From Bacteroidales bacterium (lineage in GTDB: Bacteria > Bacteroidota > Bacteroidia > Bacteroidales > JAADGE01), in the NCBI GenBank assembly GCA_026987795.1, contig JALSMF010000271.1, positions 1 through 14,743 of the forward strand: 14,743 nucleotides of DNA, read 5' to 3'. A program made the position numbers and the translations under genes. Under the pieces are notes generated by a model. It was given only the letters and a program-made list of their open reading frames with translations. It ran no database searches and was not told the DNA's origin. Below, one piece after another: positions 12,994 to 14,743 of the stretch. Every line of letters starts with the position of its first letter. Positions within the stretch are counted from its first letter, which is position 1.

Positions 12994-14743
12994 GCGAAAA
13001 TATACTAAAAGCTTTAATGCAACTTTTTGCAATTATTGCTCGTCCCGACAGCGATGAAAGCACCCGTCGCCCGCTTGTGAAACTGTTTCTGACCCAGCAG
13101 CTAAATAAAGAGCTCGTATCAAAATACCTCATAATTTTTGATAATTTTTATCACGAACACCAAAAAAAAGCCAATAATAAAAGAGCTAAAAGAATAGCAT
13201 CATCTTCCGTAAGAGTCCTTACTATCTGCACTCTTATTAACAAAGAACTTACTCTAAAACAAAAAATAATTGTTCTTATAAGATTATTGGAATTTATTAA
13301 TTCCGAAGGAAAAGCAAGCGAACAAGAATATGAGTTTGTAAAAACAGTAGCCGAAACCTTTTATATTCCCGAAGAAGAATATCAAAGACTGAAAAAATTT
13401 GTACTTAACAAAAAAGGGCGAATACCTGATTTTGAAAACATTCTCGTAATACACAATAAAAAACCTGAAGATAATAAAGCAAGATATTTATATACAAAAG
13501 CTCTTGACGAACCTATTATTGTTTATTACAGCAAGATGTCGAATATGTATATATTCGAATATTACGGGTCAAAAGAACTTTTTCTTAACGGTCAGCTAAT
13601 CCTTAAAGACAGAGTTTATGCTTTGTCATCAGGTTCTGCAATACGTGATGCAAAAAGGCATCCCATATATTTCAGTGATATAGTAAAAGCCTTCAGAAAA
13701 GAAGCAGGCGAAACAAAACTCCTGTTTGAAGCAAGAAACCTTACATATAAATTCAGAAGCGGAAAAACAGCAATTCATAAAACTGATTTTACTGAAACAA
13801 ACGGTAAATTAGTAGGCATAATGGGAGCAAGCGGCTCCGGAAAATCCACACTGCTTAATGTTCTTAACGGAAATTATCCTGCCACCACAGGGCAAGTTTT
13901 GATAAACGGATTTGACGTAAATATCGACAAGGAAGAAATAGAAGGACAGATAGGGTTTGTTTCGCAAGATGATTTATTGATGGAAGACCTTACGGTTTTT
14001 CAAAACTTATATTATAATGCCCGACTGTGTTTCGGAGGACTGTCAAAAAAACAAATCCTTAAAAAAGTAATAAAAGTACTGAAAAATCTGGGTTTATATG
14101 AAATAAAAGATATGAAAGTAGGGAGTCCGCTGAATAAAAAAATAAGCGGAGGACAACGAAAAAGACTGAATATAGCCCTTGAGCTAATAAGAGAACCTGC
14201 AATATTATTCTTAGATGAACCGACATCAGGTTTGTCTTCCAGAGATTCCGAAAATATTTTGGACCTTCTTAAAGACATAACCCTTAAAGGAAAGCTCATT
14301 TTTGTAGTAATACATCAACCGTCTTCTGATATTTTTAAAATGTTTGACCGCCTTATTATCCTGGATCAAGGCGGATACATTGTATATAATGACGACCCTG
14401 TTGACTCGCTGGTTTATTTTAAATCAAGAATAAAACAGGCAGACTGGAGTGAAAGCGAATGTCCTACATGCGGGAACGTAAATGCAGAGCAAATTTTTGA
14501 CATATTAGAGTCTCAAATTCTTGACGAATACGGAAATCTTACATCAACAAGGAAATACAAGCCTCGTGAATGGTACACATATTATGAGGAACATAAAAAA
14601 ACAAAATATACTTCCGGGGAATTTAAAGAAGAACGAAAAATCCCGAAAACACTTCCTGAAATAAAATTTAAAGTTCCCGGAAAATTCAGGCAGTTTTGGA
14701 TTTTTACTAAAAGAGACGTCAAATCAAAACTTGCAAACGTTCA
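12990..14743 (+). CDS. ABCG-type transporter with N-terminal TerB-like and FHA-like regions (C-terminus cut by window end)
   Basis: The 584 visible codons show an unusual order. Residues about 20-135 are helical and resemble TerB-like domains (LVKLFLTQQLNKE, then NSEGKASEQEYEFVKTVAE). Residues about 143-235 are beta-rich with YIFEYYGSKELFLNGQLIL and a final PIYFSDI, resembling a degenerate FHA-type module. The ATPase domain follows: Walker A GASGSGKST at 279-287 (Lys285), signature SGGQRKR at 386-392, Walker B LDEPTSGLS with Asp409-Glu410, and switch His442 in IHQPSSDIF. These are ABCG-type signatures. A CPTCG pair (Cys491, Cys494) precedes QFWIFTKRD, where ABCG membrane domains normally begin. 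The permease half lies beyond the window. The ATG overlaps the previous stop by 4 nt. FHA-ABCG fusions such as mycobacterial Rv1747 give the closest known parallel; the substrate is unknown. Confidence 0.88.
   Translation, partial: MSENILKALMQLFAIIARPDSDESTRRPLVKLFLTQQLNKELVSKYLIIFDNFYHEHQKKANNKRAKRIASSSVRVLTICTLINKELTLKQKIIVLIRLLEFINSEGKASEQEYEFVKTVAETFYIPEEEYQRLKKFVLNKKGRIPDFENILVIHNKKPEDNKARYLYTKALDEPIIVYYSKMSNMYIFEYYGSKELFLNGQLILKDRVYALSSGSAIRDAKRHPIYFSDIVKAFRKEAGETKLLFEARNLTYKFRSGKTAIHKTDFTETNGKLVGIMGASGSGKSTLLNVLNGNYPATTGQVLINGFDVNIDKEEIEGQIGFVSQDDLLMEDLTVFQNLYYNARLCFGGLSKKQILKKVIKVLKNLGLYEIKDMKVGSPLNKKISGGQRKRLNIALELIREPAILFLDEPTSGLSSRDSENILDLLKDITLKGKLIFVVIHQPSSDIFKMFDRLIILDQGGYIVYNDDPVDSLVYFKSRIKQADWSESECPTCGNVNAEQIFDILESQILDEYGNLTSTRKYKPREWYTYYEEHKKTKYTSGEFKEERKIPKTLPEIKFKVPGKFRQFWIFTKRDVKSKLANV

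Overview
The window is AT-rich and every gene I can support lies on the + strand. It most likely comes from a member of the Bacteroidota, probably Bacteroidales. The evidence is the lack of strong Shine-Dalgarno sequences (A-rich leaders instead), a promoter at 11566-11597 matching the Bacteroidota-type TTG / TAnnTTTG pattern, a lipoprotein whose residues after the lipobox cysteine are acidic, and protein families typical of that phylum. No rRNA, tRNA, CRISPR array, insertion sequence or integrase was seen, and no stretch over 300 bases lacks a gene.

Positions 1-8172 are the distal half of a surface-polysaccharide (O-antigen or capsule type) cluster. It starts with the 3' end of rfbA (dTDP-glucose synthesis) and rfbC (dTDP-4-keto-sugar 3,5-epimerase). 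A Wzx-type flippase and a Wzy-type polymerase follow. Next come a GT4 glycosyltransferase split by a frameshift in a run of 11 A, a WbuB-like GT4 glycosyltransferase, a WbpL/WecA-like initiating sugar-1-phosphate transferase, and a second Wzy_C-domain protein that best fits an O-antigen ligase. Together these cover most of a Wzx/Wzy pathway: sugar activation, loading onto undecaprenyl phosphate, extension, flipping, polymerisation and transfer to the acceptor. Two short broken reading frames (3363-3461 and 4575-4646) sit at operon junctions and look like scars of lost genes, so the locus appears to be remodelling.

Positions 8187-11540 hold three tightly or fairly closely spaced genes of housekeeping type: a small PlsC-like acyltransferase, a Nit/YafV-type omega-amidase, and an ABC-F ATPase with a C-terminal coiled coil.

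Positions 11566-14743 form a separate unit with its own likely promoter. It contains a 301-aa lipoprotein, a 140-aa secreted protein, and the first 584 codons of a large ABCG-type transporter. Before its ATPase the transporter carries a TerB-like helical region and a small beta-rich, FHA-like region. The three genes are spaced 2 nt apart or overlap by 4 nt, so they are probably translationally coupled and act together at the envelope. This unit is the best candidate here for a poorly described system. Its substrate cannot be read from the sequence.
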